A stretch of DNA of 64,000 bases. Source: JAVBRD01 sp031548365 (GTDB taxonomy: Bacteria; Bacillota; Clostridia; Christensenellales; UBA1750). The stretch's first letter is position 1; each line of letters begins with the position of its first letter. The stretch is taken from positions 32,466 to 96,465 of the forward strand of contig JAVBRD010000005.1 of assembly GCA_031548365.1 (NCBI GenBank). The letters are read 5' to 3'. Below are positions 16,974 through 25,512 of the stretch, in pieces. Position numbers and translations under genes: made by a program. The notes under the pieces were generated by a model. That model did not search any database. It was not told the origin of the DNA and saw nothing but the letters and a program-made list of their open reading frames with translations.

Positions 16974-17345
16974 ATGCACGAAACATACGGACTGGTGGCC
17001 TTCAGGTCACGGCAGCAGGTCCTGCGCATGGAGACGCAGCTCAAGCGCAAGGGCATCACCTGCAGCATCATTTCCACGCCAAGGGAGATCGCGGTGGGCT
17101 GCGGGCTGTCCATACGCTTCAAGCCCGAGGACTTAAGCCGCGTCATCGCCGAGTACCGCGACATGGACACATCGGCGCTCATCGGTTTTTACATGGTGGA
17201 CAACAACGGTCAGAGGCAAAGCCTCCGCCCCGTCAGCGTCGGATCCGGCTTCTCCGGCCCAAACCCCGCCGGATTCGGGGGCGTGCGGTCCGGCATGCCC
17301 GACCTCGGCCCTGCTCCGGAGAGGACAACGCGGGGCAGACCGTAG
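16974..17345 (+). CDS. DUF3343 (putative Se/S carrier-like) protein with Gly/Pro tail
   Basis: 123 residues, ATG behind AGGAGG. The first 80 or so residues fit DUF3343: YGLVAFRSRQQVLRMETQLKRKG, PREIAVGCGLSIRF with the conserved cysteine, then a helix. The family is proposed to bind or pass on sulfur or selenium and commonly neighbours desulfurases, YedF or SelD. Here it is divergent from a class V aminotransferase, 110 bp apart. The last 40 residues are an unusual Gly/Pro/Arg-rich tail not normal for the family, perhaps disordered. Function is inferred from context only. Confidence 0.75.
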   Translation: MHETYGLVAFRSRQQVLRMETQLKRKGITCSIISTPREIAVGCGLSIRFKPEDLSRVIAEYRDMDTSALIGFYMVDNNGQRQSLRPVSVGSGFSGPNPAGFGGVRSGMPDLGPAPERTTRGRP

Positions 17346-17474
17346 GCAGGCGGGGAAGCGGAAAATACGCGGAACGGCCCCCGGTGCTCATTTTCAGGAG
17401 TGGACATAAGCACTTAATGGAACGCCCGCTACGGCGGTTGCTCCGCCGAGTGTCAGCAGGGGGACAAATCGCTT

Positions 17475-17506
17475 AAGCCCGGGCGGCCGTGTGTCGACCG
17501 GGCTTT
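17475..17506 (+). terminator. Intrinsic terminator upstream of murA
   Basis: AAGCCCGG (17475-17482) pairs with CCGGGCTT (17498-17505), followed by TTGACG. It likely ends the DUF3343 transcript. The rest of the 291-bp gap holds no gene that I can support. Confidence 0.55.
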
Positions 17507-17636
17507 GACGACATGATGCTCATGGTGCGCCATATGCGTGTTTCCTCCACCTGTTTTTTCAGGTCAAGCACCAGCTTTTGCAGGGGGCATACCATGATAA
17601 TGCACTTGATGGCAGTGCTCACACGGAGGTGGCGTC

Positions 17637-18896
17637 ATGGATCACTTTTGGATCGAAGGCGGCCGAAGGCTGGAGGGCGTTACGCTCGCGGGGGCGGCCA
17701 AGAACGCGGTTCTCCCCCTGTTGGCGGCGTCGATACTTCCACAAAGCCCGGTCAGGCTCGTAAGCTCAAGCCGGTTGTCCGACATCGACAACATGCTGGC
17801 CATTCTACATAATCTGGGATGCGCTGTTGAATGGGACGGCCGGGACATCATCATAGATCCGCGCGACGCGAGCGAACACGAAATGCCCGAGAAGCTCGCA
17901 AAGGAACTCAGATCATCCATATTCATGCTCGGCCCGATTCTCGCGCGTTTTGGACGAGCAACAGTGACTTATCCGGGCGGGTGCGAGATCGGTCTTCGGC
18001 CGATCGATCTGCACCTCAAAGGCCTGCGCGCGCTTGGCGCTTCAATTGAGGAACGCGATGGTTTCATTTATTGCTCGGGAAAACTCACCGGCGCGAACTT
18101 TCATCTTGATTACCCGAGCGTGGGCGCTACGGAGAACGTGATGATGGCCGCTGTCCTCGCCGAGGGTACGACGCACATCCACAACGCTGCGCAGGAGCCG
18201 GAAATTTGCGATCTGGCGAACTTCCTGCGTGCGATGGGCGCACGCGTCAGCGGCGCAGGCACAGGAATCATCGAAATTGAAGGCGTCAAAGCACTCCACG
18301 GCGTGTGCTACAGCCCCATGCCCGACCGGATCGTCGCGGGAACGCTGCTGGGAGCCGCGGCCGTCACAGGCGGAGATGTGCTGGTGAGCGACGCGCGTCC
18401 CTCCGACATGTCGGCGATCATCGCCAAGTACCGCGAGATGGGCTGCGATGTGACCGCTTCCTCCGAGGGCGTGCGGCTCGTGGCGCCTGCGCGGCTCAAA
18501 GCCTTCAACGTCGTCGAGACCTGCCCGCACCCCGGATATCCGACCGACATGCAGGCGCAAGCCACAGCCGTGGCGACGGTCGCGCAAGGCACGAGCGTCA
18601 TCGTGGAAAACGTCTTCGAGAACCGCTTCGGGCATGTTCCCGAGCTGTTGCGCATGGGCGCGGACATCCTGGTTCAGGACAGGACGTGCGTCATCCGCGG
18701 CGTTACGCGCCTGATCGGAACGCGCGTGTGCTCGCGCGATCTTCGGTGCGGCGCGGCCCTCGTTATCGCGGGGCTTGCCGCCGAGGGCACGACCGTCGTT
18801 GATAACATACACCTGATCGACCGCGGCTACGACGCGCTCGAGGCGCAGCTGACCTCCATCGGGGCGAGCATACGACGCGTGAGCGGGGGTGCGTGA
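17637..18896 (+). CDS. murA: UDP-N-acetylglucosamine 1-carboxyvinyltransferase
   Basis: 419 residues, ATG behind GGAGGTGGCGTC. MurA makes the first committed step of peptidoglycan synthesis, transferring enolpyruvate from PEP to UDP-GlcNAc in the cytoplasm. Visible marks are the KNAVLPLLAAS N-terminal segment, the PGGCEIGLRPIDLH loop with the catalytic Cys about 116 (fosfomycin target), YPSVGATEN, and RFGHVPELLRMGA near the C-terminus. It opens the division/cell-wall cluster with ftsQ and DUF881 genes downstream, the order usual in Clostridia. Confidence 0.96.
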   Translation: MDHFWIEGGRRLEGVTLAGAAKNAVLPLLAASILPQSPVRLVSSSRLSDIDNMLAILHNLGCAVEWDGRDIIIDPRDASEHEMPEKLAKELRSSIFMLGPILARFGRATVTYPGGCEIGLRPIDLHLKGLRALGASIEERDGFIYCSGKLTGANFHLDYPSVGATENVMMAAVLAEGTTHIHNAAQEPEICDLANFLRAMGARVSGAGTGIIEIEGVKALHGVCYSPMPDRIVAGTLLGAAAVTGGDVLVSDARPSDMSAIIAKYREMGCDVTASSEGVRLVAPARLKAFNVVETCPHPGYPTDMQAQATAVATVAQGTSVIVENVFENRFGHVPELLRMGADILVQDRTCVIRGVTRLIGTRVCSRDLRCGAALVIAGLAAEGTTVVDNIHLIDRGYDALEAQLTSIGASIRRVSGGA

Positions 18897-19175
18897 GAAA
18901 CGACCTGCGAGGGCGGTTTAAGCGGCCGACAAACCGGCCGGAGCAGCGGCGCGCAGGCTCTTACGTCGCCGACAAACAGCGTTAGCTTTCGGCCTTAGCC
19001 GCCCGCCCTCGCGCGGTAAAGCACGCCGGCTGTCACCGCGCGCCGGGAAAAGCGCTTGCTCGGCAGCGGGTAATACGCCTGCGCGACGATCTTTGGTGAA
19101 AAACAGGATTTTGCGCGCACGGGCGCGAATAAGCATCCTGATATGGAGTTTCTCGACTCCTCGGGGGGTGCCGTC
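18897..19175 (+). other. Gap between murA and ftsQ with a broken basic reading frame
   Basis: A GTG at 18893 overlaps the murA stop (GTGA), behind GCGGGGGTGC. It opens a 30-codon Arg/Lys-rich frame ending at a TAG near 18983. A second frame continues with further Arg/Lys/Pro-rich residues up to the ftsQ region. Basic N-terminal tails are typical of FtsQ/DivIB. No other gene or terminator is evident. Confidence 0.4.
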
Positions 19176-19976
19176 GTGGGCCGGCGTATGCCATTGATCG
19201 TCCTGACCATTGTTTTGTCCCTTGTGGCCGTAGTCGTGCTGGGGCTTGATGCGTTTACCCTCAAGACCGTCTACGTCTCCGGCGCGAGCACGCTGACGCC
19301 GGACGAGGTTTTTAATATGAGCGGTCTGATCATGAACCAATCCATTTTCCGCATCGACACGAACAAGGCGACCGAGTCTCTCAAGAAGAATCCATACATC
19401 GAGGTCAAGTCCGTCAAGCGCGTATACCCCGATTCGCTTGAAATCCAAATTGACGAGCGCGAACCCGCTGCAATCATCCATTGGCTTGGAGCGCTCATCG
19501 TCATCGACGAAAACAGCGTGGTGCTCGAGGTCATGCAGAACATGGGCGATTCACGCTACCCTGTCGTCAGCGGCGTTTCGGTGGAGGATTTCGAGGTCGG
19601 CAAGCCGCTGACGTCCACCATCCCGCATCAGATTGAGCTGATGAACACCGTCCTTGGCGAGCTGGTGTACCAAAACGCGGTGTCTTTCGCCTCGGAGATC
19701 AGCGTCGCGGATCTCAGCGAGGTGCGCCTGATCACGCCCTCAGGCATCAACGTCCGGCTGGGCGCGGCCAAAGACATCCGCAAGCAGGTGCAGTGGATTC
19801 GCGGCGTCATCCCCGACCTGCTCGCCTCGGGCTACACCATGGGCGTACTCGACCTGCGCTCACCTGATAAATCCGCAGATTTTCTCCCCGATACGCCCCC
19901 CACCCCAACGCCCAAGCCTTCCGCCACGCCAAGACCCTCGGCCACACCGAGACCCTCGGCCACGCCGAGGCGCTGA
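19176..19976 (+). CDS. ftsQ: Cell division protein FtsQ/DivIB
   Basis: 266 residues from a GTG at 19176 behind a GGGGGG tract; an ATG at 19143 in the same frame lacks a binding site. A single membrane segment (about residues 6-27) is followed by the POTRA domain (VYVSGASTLTPDEVF, then IFRIDTNKATESLKKNPYIEVKSV in part) and the FtsQ beta domain (YPDSLEIQIDEREPAAII). It acts in the divisome with FtsL and FtsB. The C-terminus is a tail of repeated SATPRP units encoded by 18-nt repeats. The cytoplasmic tail is very short, perhaps because the original N-terminus was lost upstream. Confidence 0.88.
   Translation: MGRRMPLIVLTIVLSLVAVVVLGLDAFTLKTVYVSGASTLTPDEVFNMSGLIMNQSIFRIDTNKATESLKKNPYIEVKSVKRVYPDSLEIQIDEREPAAIIHWLGALIVIDENSVVLEVMQNMGDSRYPVVSGVSVEDFEVGKPLTSTIPHQIELMNTVLGELVYQNAVSFASEISVADLSEVRLITPSGINVRLGAAKDIRKQVQWIRGVIPDLLASGYTMGVLDLRSPDKSADFLPDTPPTPTPKPSATPRPSATPRPSATPRR
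19915..19973 (+). repeat. 18-nt tandem repeats encoding the FtsQ Pro-rich tail
   Basis: Three near-identical 18-nt units encode Ser-Ala-Thr-Pro-Arg-Pro. This is an in-frame low-complexity repeat at the extracellular C-terminus; copy number could vary between strains. Confidence 0.7.
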
Positions 19977-20035
19977 ACATAAGCATTTCCGCTCCTTCCG
20001 TACTAATCGCGCGCGCAATTGGGAATGATGTACAT

Positions 20036-20767
20036 ATGATGATGGCCAGACTTAAGGGCATAAGCAAGACAATCATGGCGGTTAACTGCGCCATGTTTTT
20101 GTTGTGCTTCTTTGCGGGGATCGTGGGCGCGCAGCAGTTCACGCGGGTGCGTGAAGCGGGCGGGAGCGCGTCCGAGGAGCGGATCACGGCGCTGGAGAAA
20201 GAGATTGCGCGCGCTTCCTCAGAGCGGATGGCGCTCGAGGCGCGGCTATCCGAGCAGACAGCGCTTGTAAGCGACGCGCTCATCCGCCAAAATGAGATGA
20301 ATGCGCGCGCGGACCGTTTGCGCAACGAGGCCGACGCGCTAGCCACGAGCGCGGGATTGCGCGCTGCGACCGGCCCGGGCATCACCGTCCTGCTGGAGCC
20401 GCTGCTCTCCGGTGACGCGGCGGTGCGCGCGACCGACGCGGACAACCTGCTTATGCTGGTCAACGAGCTGCGCGCGGCGGGCGCGGAGGCCGTATCGGTC
20501 AACGGGCAGCGCATCGGGGCGATGACCGAGATCCGCGTCGCCGGCGCGTTCATCAATATCAACGCGCATCCGACGGCTTCGCCGTATGCGATTGCGGCCA
20601 TCGGCCACGGTGAGACGCTGAGCGCAGCGCTGCGCTTGCCGGGCGGGGTCGCCAGTGTGCTCGAAAAAACGTTTTCAATGAAAATCACGCTGAGCGATTC
20701 GCTTGAGATCCCGCCGCAAGCACCGCGCGAGGCCGTATACTTAAAGCCTGCGGGAGCAACGCCATGA
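20036..20767 (+). CDS. DUF881 family membrane protein (first of two)
   Basis: 243 residues. One N-terminal membrane segment (about residues 12-33) is followed by a coiled coil (about 42-105) and the DUF881 domain from about residue 108, starting GPGITVLLE and including AEAVSVNGQRI and SPYAIAAIG. The family occurs next to ftsQ and the small basic protein in Bacillota and Actinobacteria, and is thought to act in division or envelope organisation; the molecular role is not known. Three consecutive ATGs (20036, 20039, 20042) are possible starts. The last codons overlap the next gene (ATGA), so the two paralogues are translationally coupled. Confidence 0.85.
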   Translation: MMMARLKGISKTIMAVNCAMFLLCFFAGIVGAQQFTRVREAGGSASEERITALEKEIARASSERMALEARLSEQTALVSDALIRQNEMNARADRLRNEADALATSAGLRAATGPGITVLLEPLLSGDAAVRATDADNLLMLVNELRAAGAEAVSVNGQRIGAMTEIRVAGAFININAHPTASPYAIAAIGHGETLSAALRLPGGVASVLEKTFSMKITLSDSLEIPPQAPREAVYLKPAGATP

Positions 20768-21438
20768 CGCGCGCGCTCACGCTCGCAGGAGCGCTCGCGC
20801 TTACGATCCTCGCGAGCCTTTTGATGCCGGCCGATCTGGACGCGCAGCGGCTCCCCGCCATCGCAAGCTCGGAGACGAGGCTCGCGGAAGCGCGTGACAG
20901 AACCCGCGCAGTGCAGGAACACATCCGGGACGAAATCCTCAGGCGCGATGAGACCGAAGCGGCCATCTCGCGGACAAAGGCCGAGCTTGAACTGCTCGGC
21001 CGGTTGCTGTCCGACGCTGCCGCAGACGCGGACACACTCGCCGAAGGGCCGGGTCTGCGCCTGACGCTGAACGATGCGTCCGCGCCTGATGGCACCGATC
21101 GGATTGTGCACGACGCAAGCATGCTCGCTGTATTTTCAGCGCTCAAGAACGGTGGCGCGGAGGCGATCTCGGTCAACGGCGTCGCGCTGCGCGAGGAAAC
21201 GTATGTCAAATGCGGAGGCCCGACAATCTGGATCGGAAGCGTCGCGCTCGCGCCGCCTTACGCGATTCAGGCTATCGGGAACGCGGGCAAACTCCGCGCG
21301 GCGCTCATGACCGACGCAGGTTCTCCGGGCAAAGCGCTTGAGGAGCAGGGTTTGCTCACGAAAATGGAGACGCTCGAGCGCGTCACCATCAGGTTTAAAG
21401 AACGCGAAACGGAGGGAGTCGCTTGGTCATCGCGCTGA
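20764..21438 (+). CDS. DUF881 family membrane protein (second of two)
   Basis: 224 residues starting inside the stop of the first DUF881 gene (ATGA). A signal-anchor (about residues 5-22), a helical coiled region with many Glu/Arg/Leu residues, and the DUF881 domain are seen. The domain starts GPGLRLTLND, with AEAISVNGVALR and PPYAIQAIG. It is clearly a paralogue of the preceding gene. The 3' end overlaps the next gene by 16 bp. Function is unknown; context points to division or the envelope. Confidence 0.85.
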   Translation: MTRALTLAGALALTILASLLMPADLDAQRLPAIASSETRLAEARDRTRAVQEHIRDEILRRDETEAAISRTKAELELLGRLLSDAAADADTLAEGPGLRLTLNDASAPDGTDRIVHDASMLAVFSALKNGGAEAISVNGVALREETYVKCGGPTIWIGSVALAPPYAIQAIGNAGKLRAALMTDAGSPGKALEEQGLLTKMETLERVTIRFKERETEGVAWSSR

Positions 21439-21833
21439 TCGGACTGGTTCTCGGCGCGGCTGCAGGTTTGATTCTATCCGCTCCGCTCATTGGGAACGCG
21501 CTTTCGGCAATCATCCTGCTTGCGATGCTCAACGCGCTCATCGGCGGCGCGAGAGCCTGCGTAGCCCACAAATTTGACCCGTGGGTGTTCTGTGCGGGGA
21601 TGTTGGCCAACGCGGGATTCGCTGCGGCGCTGTGCGTTCTTGGAGACCGCTTTGACGTGCCGCTCGAGCTTGCGGTTTTCGTCTATTTCGGTTATCATAC
21701 TCTAAAAGGGTTTTCTTCTCTGGTCAAGGCGCTTGTCCGGCACCCTGCCGCAAAACCCGAAGCTGCCGCGACGCTTCCGGAGGAACCCGCATCCGCCGGA
21801 CCGGCGGCCCCAGACGAAGGAGGGACGACATGA
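21423..21833 (+). CDS. Small basic protein family (DUF1290), membrane
   Basis: 136 residues from a TTG start behind GGAGGG inside the end of the DUF881 gene. Three hydrophobic segments occupy residues 1-22, 26-42 and about 57-90. GGARACVAHKFDPWVF and the segment around ALCVLGDRFDVPLELAVFVYFG in part fit the small basic protein seen between DUF881 genes and ftsZ in Bacillota. The usual length is about 110; here an Ala/Pro/Glu-rich tail of about 30 residues is added. The role is unknown, presumably at the division site. It overlaps the lytic transglycosylase start (ATGA). Confidence 0.85.
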   Translation: MVIALIGLVLGAAAGLILSAPLIGNALSAIILLAMLNALIGGARACVAHKFDPWVFCAGMLANAGFAAALCVLGDRFDVPLELAVFVYFGYHTLKGFSSLVKALVRHPAAKPEAAATLPEEPASAGPAAPDEGGTT

Positions 21834-22732
21834 CCGACGTTCAGCAGATTCTGAGTGAACGCACCGCTTATGTGCGTTCACTCTATCAATCCAAGCTTGA
21901 CAGCATCGGCTCTGCGCGCGAACGTTTCACCGAGATTCTCGACGAAAAGCTGAGCACACCTGCCGTCACCGTGAACACGGCTTCTGCCTCCGCGCCCGCG
22001 AGCAGCTTCCCCGTCGCTTCCGGCGCATCACAGGCGGGCGATTCCCAGAGCCTGATGAGCACGCTCGCCAACATGATGGCCATGCAGAGCATGACCTCGG
22101 CTTGGTCGGCGGACGGCTCCGGCTCTTCTGGGGGATCCTCCGATATGAGCGGTATGATGTCCATGATGCTCATGACCAAGCTCATCGAGCAGATCGGAGC
22201 GCTCACGCCTCCCGCGCAAACCGCTGCTGCCCCTGCTGCCGCGCAGGTTCGGGACACCGAGCCCGACCAGGAAACGCCGGTCGTCGCCGACATCCTAGAG
22301 AGCGCAGCCCGTGAAGTTGAGACGCCCTATGACGGCGTGATCGAGCAGGCCGCCGCACGCTTTAACCTGCCCTCCACACTCATCAAGGGCGTGATACAAG
22401 CTGAGTCGAGCTTCCGGGAAGGCATCGTTTCCAACAAAGGCGCGCAGGGTTTGATGCAGCTCATGCCCGGCACCGCTGAAGAGCTGGGCGTAACAGACGT
22501 CTTTGACCCCGAGCAAAACATCATGGGCGGATCCGCATATTTGCGGAAAATGCTGGACCGCTTCGCGGGCGACGTCAAGCTCGCACTCGCCGCCTACAAC
22601 TCCGGACCCAACAGCGTGCGCGCGCACGGAGTCACCTCCTCCGACGCGCCGGAATACGGCAATCTCTCCACCCGCGTTCGTGCCTACGTCGACCGCGTCC
22701 TCGACTACGCCGACGGTTTCGCAAACGGATAG
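21830..22732 (+). CDS. Lytic transglycosylase (SLT domain) in the division cluster
   Basis: 300 residues, ATGA overlap with the preceding gene and a GAAGGAGG binding site. The C-terminal SLT domain (about residues 165-295) shows QAESSF with the catalytic Glu about 192, SNKGAQGLMQLMPGTA, and the AYNSGP motif. It would cut glycan strands to 1,6-anhydro ends. The first 160 residues are low-complexity, rich in Ser, Met and Ala, with no clear signal peptide or membrane helix, so how it reaches peptidoglycan is unclear. Family neighbours place such genes near flagellar or division loci. A hairpin terminator follows. Confidence 0.85.
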   Translation: MTDVQQILSERTAYVRSLYQSKLDSIGSARERFTEILDEKLSTPAVTVNTASASAPASSFPVASGASQAGDSQSLMSTLANMMAMQSMTSAWSADGSGSSGGSSDMSGMMSMMLMTKLIEQIGALTPPAQTAAAPAAAQVRDTEPDQETPVVADILESAAREVETPYDGVIEQAAARFNLPSTLIKGVIQAESSFREGIVSNKGAQGLMQLMPGTAEELGVTDVFDPEQNIMGGSAYLRKMLDRFAGDVKLALAAYNSGPNSVRAHGVTSSDAPEYGNLSTRVRAYVDRVLDYADGFANG

Positions 22733-22824
22733 GGAACGGGAGCGGCAACGCGGGGGCAGCATCTTTCCCATGCCAACGGACACGTCCCCCAAGCCCCATT
22801 GCGAGATCACGAGCAAGCACATCG

Positions 22825-22851
22825 ACACCCGCCTGCGGCGCAGGCGGGTGT
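22825..22851 (+). terminator. Hairpin terminator of the division cluster
   Basis: Perfect 12-bp stem ACACCCGCCTGC/GCAGGCGGGTGT with a 3-nt loop, followed by GCTATTTGATA. It is placed 92 bp after the transglycosylase stop. Confidence 0.6.
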
Positions 22852-23375
22852 GCTATTTGATATGCTCGCAAATCATCCCGCAAGGCCAGCGGCGCACCGC
22901 TTCACCTTCGCAGTAATGCGTTCGTCACTCGATATCCGCCCCAGGGACGGCGCGTTTATTTTGGAAAGGAGCGATAGAACGAAGCGTATAGTCAACCAAC
23001 AATTTTGTTTGTGCTAAGTAAGCAAACTGCAAGCAAACACATACCAATTCGCTACTGCGTAGTTATTTCTCTTAACAACGCAGTTTCTATGTCCGTTTTC
23101 TTATTAGCGGTTTGCGAAAACTTGGCGCACGCTTGCGCGCGCAAAAGCAAACCGCGTCCTAATGACAAAGCGTCAGGAACGCGGTCTTCTGACCATTTTT
23201 TAGAGCCCAGCGCCATATCGAACGTTGCATCGCTTTTACGTTGCGTCTCGGCTCGCTCGATCACATCCGGTAGTGTCATCGCGCTTTTAATGCCCAAGCG
23301 GTTGGCCATATGGGTTCGGGGAGCGGCGTGGCTCATTGCGGATCAACGCGCGAAACGATTGCCCTGCGACAAAAG
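22852..23375. other. Intergenic DNA, lower GC in the middle, no supported gene
   Basis: About 520 bp. The part from 22980 to 23220 is visibly richer in A and T than its surroundings. A 94-codon minus-strand frame (23336-23052) has no binding site and no recognisable family. GCAAAC-type short repeats occur near 23020-23040. It may be decayed DNA. Confidence 0.4.
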
Positions 23376-24401
23376 TCATACGCATTCGATGATCTCGAAC
23401 CCACTCGAATCGGTTTGCTGGCAGGGCGGCGTCAAAACCGTGCCAGTGACCGTGTATTCGCCGGGGATCGACTGCGCCGGAATCGTGGCCGACCAAGCGT
23501 GATATTCGTCGGTGGTCGTTGTTACGCTGAACGATCCGCCCGGCCCGGCAATGTCCAGCCGCACTTGCGCGTTGGGCGGGCCTACACCCGATAGCTCCGT
23601 GACCGGCGGGCAGACGGCGCCTTCAATAAACGGCTCAAGGAATGTCAGTATCACGCATTTATGGCAATCCTCCGTATACGTCGCACTGGCGAAGTCGCTG
23701 GTGCACTCCGCAGTCTGCTGGTTGGCGGTGACGGTATACAGCGCGTTCTGGTCCAGACCCGGGAAGGGCACCTGCCAGTAGCCTGTGCCGTCGGCCGTCG
23801 TGCTTCCGCAATAGATCATGTCCCAGCCTTGCGGCGTATCCATGTAGATGCAGGCGTTCACCAACGCGCCCGGACTCGCGGTGCCGCTCATCAGGTTCAG
23901 GCCGCAGTTGATAGAACCATCCACCGGCGACAGGATGACCGGCGGCGGACAGGCGCATTCGATGGTAAAGGCGACCGTCGTACCAGTGCTGGCGCAAGCG
24001 GCGTTGCTTTGCGATGCGGTGGCGGTGTAGCTGCCGTCCGACAGGTCAAATGGCATCGTGATCTGCCATGTACCGTTCACATTGACCGTTGCGGTGCCGC
24101 AGAATACCGTTGCCGTACCGCTGCGGACGCATAGCATCAGCACTGAGCCCGGTGTGCCTGTGCCGTAGAATGTATTTAGGTCGCAGAGGATGCCGCCGCT
24201 CTGCGGGAAGCCAATGTCGGGAGGCGGGCAGACAGGCGGGGGCGTGGGAGGCATGGGCGGCGTGGGGCGTGGGGATGGCCTGCAAGACGCTCGGCAACAA
24301 CCTGAGCGTGGATAACAAGAGGGGTAACACCCCTTACACTGCTGATATGTAACCATACACCTCATCCCCGATGTACTGTTACAACGATGATTTCGATTCA
24401 C
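23376..24401 (-). CDS. Cysteine-rich protein with three Ig-like repeats
   Basis: 341 residues from a GTG at 24401, chosen because AGGAGG (24414-24409) lies 7 nt upstream; in-frame ATGs at 24365 and 24356 have weaker sites. A Cys-rich N-terminus (CKGCYPSCYPRSGCC) and a Pro-rich hinge precede three repeats of about 85-95 residues. Each has SGT or GVGPPN, a paired-cysteine pattern, a GTW or GYW strand, YT(A/V)TA and a closing EC. No signal peptide is visible. Such Cys-rich beta repeats suggest a cross-linked outer layer, for example a spore coat or exosporium protein (inference). I do not know the family. Confidence 0.7.
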   Translation of the reverse strand: MNRNHRCNSTSGMRCMVTYQQCKGCYPSCYPRSGCCRASCRPSPRPTPPMPPTPPPVCPPPDIGFPQSGGILCDLNTFYGTGTPGSVLMLCVRSGTATVFCGTATVNVNGTWQITMPFDLSDGSYTATASQSNAACASTGTTVAFTIECACPPPVILSPVDGSINCGLNLMSGTASPGALVNACIYMDTPQGWDMIYCGSTTADGTGYWQVPFPGLDQNALYTVTANQQTAECTSDFASATYTEDCHKCVILTFLEPFIEGAVCPPVTELSGVGPPNAQVRLDIAGPGGSFSVTTTTDEYHAWSATIPAQSIPGEYTVTGTVLTPPCQQTDSSGFEIIECV

Positions 24402-24675
24402 AACAAAACCTCCTGAGCACCGCGGATTTTTTCGTTTTCGCGTCCGCTCCCCCTCGTCCCGGAGATGCGCAAAGGAGATCAAAGCCTTTTCGTTTCCCGC
24501 CGCGCCGGGTTTAGCGATCCGCGCATCAAACGCAACGCTACCAAATAGACTCCGCGATGAAGACGTCCGTAGCCCTATTCATCGCATGCCTAGGGGGTGC
24601 ATTGTCATCATACGTGCCAAAGGAAAATGTGTGAGCAAGAACGGATATCGTTTCAAGCCTTGGTCCCTGCTCCCA

Positions 24676-25412
24676 AGAATGTGATGCCCTGCATGCGGCT
24701 AAAGCGAAGGGCAAATGAAAACCGGCCACAATCGGTCTGGATCGCAGGCCTATATCTGCAGGTACTGTAACGCCTGAGCCATAGCGTCAAGCGTATGACG
24801 AAGCGACCAGAACACCGGCAATGAAGATGTACGACTCTGGCATGAGCGATCGGGGTGGTGCAAATTGTGGGGATGAACACTTCAAACGTGTGCAACTAAA
24901 AAACGACGTGATTGTGGATCACTCGTCCGAAATCTATGAGCTTGACGTGTTATATGGGTTCATTGAACACATACCACGCACAGAAACACGCGAAAACGGA
25001 TATGTACTGACCATGGTAAGCCGCCAGCCGCGCCGGATCGCCGGCTTATCCGTCGCGTTTGACAAGTCACCCTCACGCGTCCAGCAGATTGTGGATAACG
25101 CACCCGCGGCATCATGGAATTGCACCGATGGCTGGAGCGGCTATACGGATGTGGTCTATCCCGGGCGTCATCAACGAAACGTTCACGACAAAAGCGGCAC
25201 CTTCACGGTAGAGGGAGTGAACGCGGACTTGCGGCACTGCATTCCGCTTCTTGCCCGGCGCAGCCGATGCTTTGCAGCGAACGATGGAAACACTGTACGC
25301 TGTCATCGCGGTGTTTACGGAGGATTACAACCGCTTCGGCATGGCCAAGCACCGTTACCGCCTGATCCGCGGAAAGGCTCTCTTCCCCTTGGGCTTGGTC
25401 GATTTCCTCTGA
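24676..25412 (+). pseudogene. Decayed IS1-like transposase
   Basis: Pieces of one transposase are spread over three frames. Near 24685 lies a zinc-ribbon (CPACG, then a TAA, then GSQAYICRYC). From about 24890 another frame gives YELDVLYGFIEH and a CTDGWSGYTDVVYPG region like the catalytic core of IS1/IS1595-type enzymes. From 25284 a third frame gives METLYAVIAVFTEDYNRFG, ending at 25412. At least two frameshifts and several stops make it non-functional. No terminal repeats could be defined, and the element's boundaries are unclear. Confidence 0.65.
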
Positions 25413-25447
25413 TCAGTGCATTTGGTCACTCCCCCCACATATCGCGC

Positions 25448-25476
25448 TTGACTTTGACGCATTAGCGTGCTAAAAT
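25448..25476 (+). promoter_or_regulatory. Promoter of the amino acid ABC operon
   Basis: TTGACT (25448-25453), 17-bp spacer, TAAAAT (25471-25476), about 36 bp before the binding-protein start. This is one of the best promoter matches in the window. Confidence 0.7.
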
Positions 25477-25512
25477 ACAACCTGCTTATGACATGAAGGG
25501 GGTATGTTTATA

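Noticed and set aside
18042..18812. 256-codon minus-strand frame
   Set aside because: Antisense to murA with no family resemblance.
19915..19973. Short tandem repeats, considered as a CRISPR-like array
   Set aside because: Units are 18 nt with no spacers and encode the Pro-rich FtsQ tail in frame.
23052..23336. 94-codon minus-strand frame in the AT-richer gap
   Set aside because: No binding site, no family resemblance and atypical composition; not enough to call a gene.
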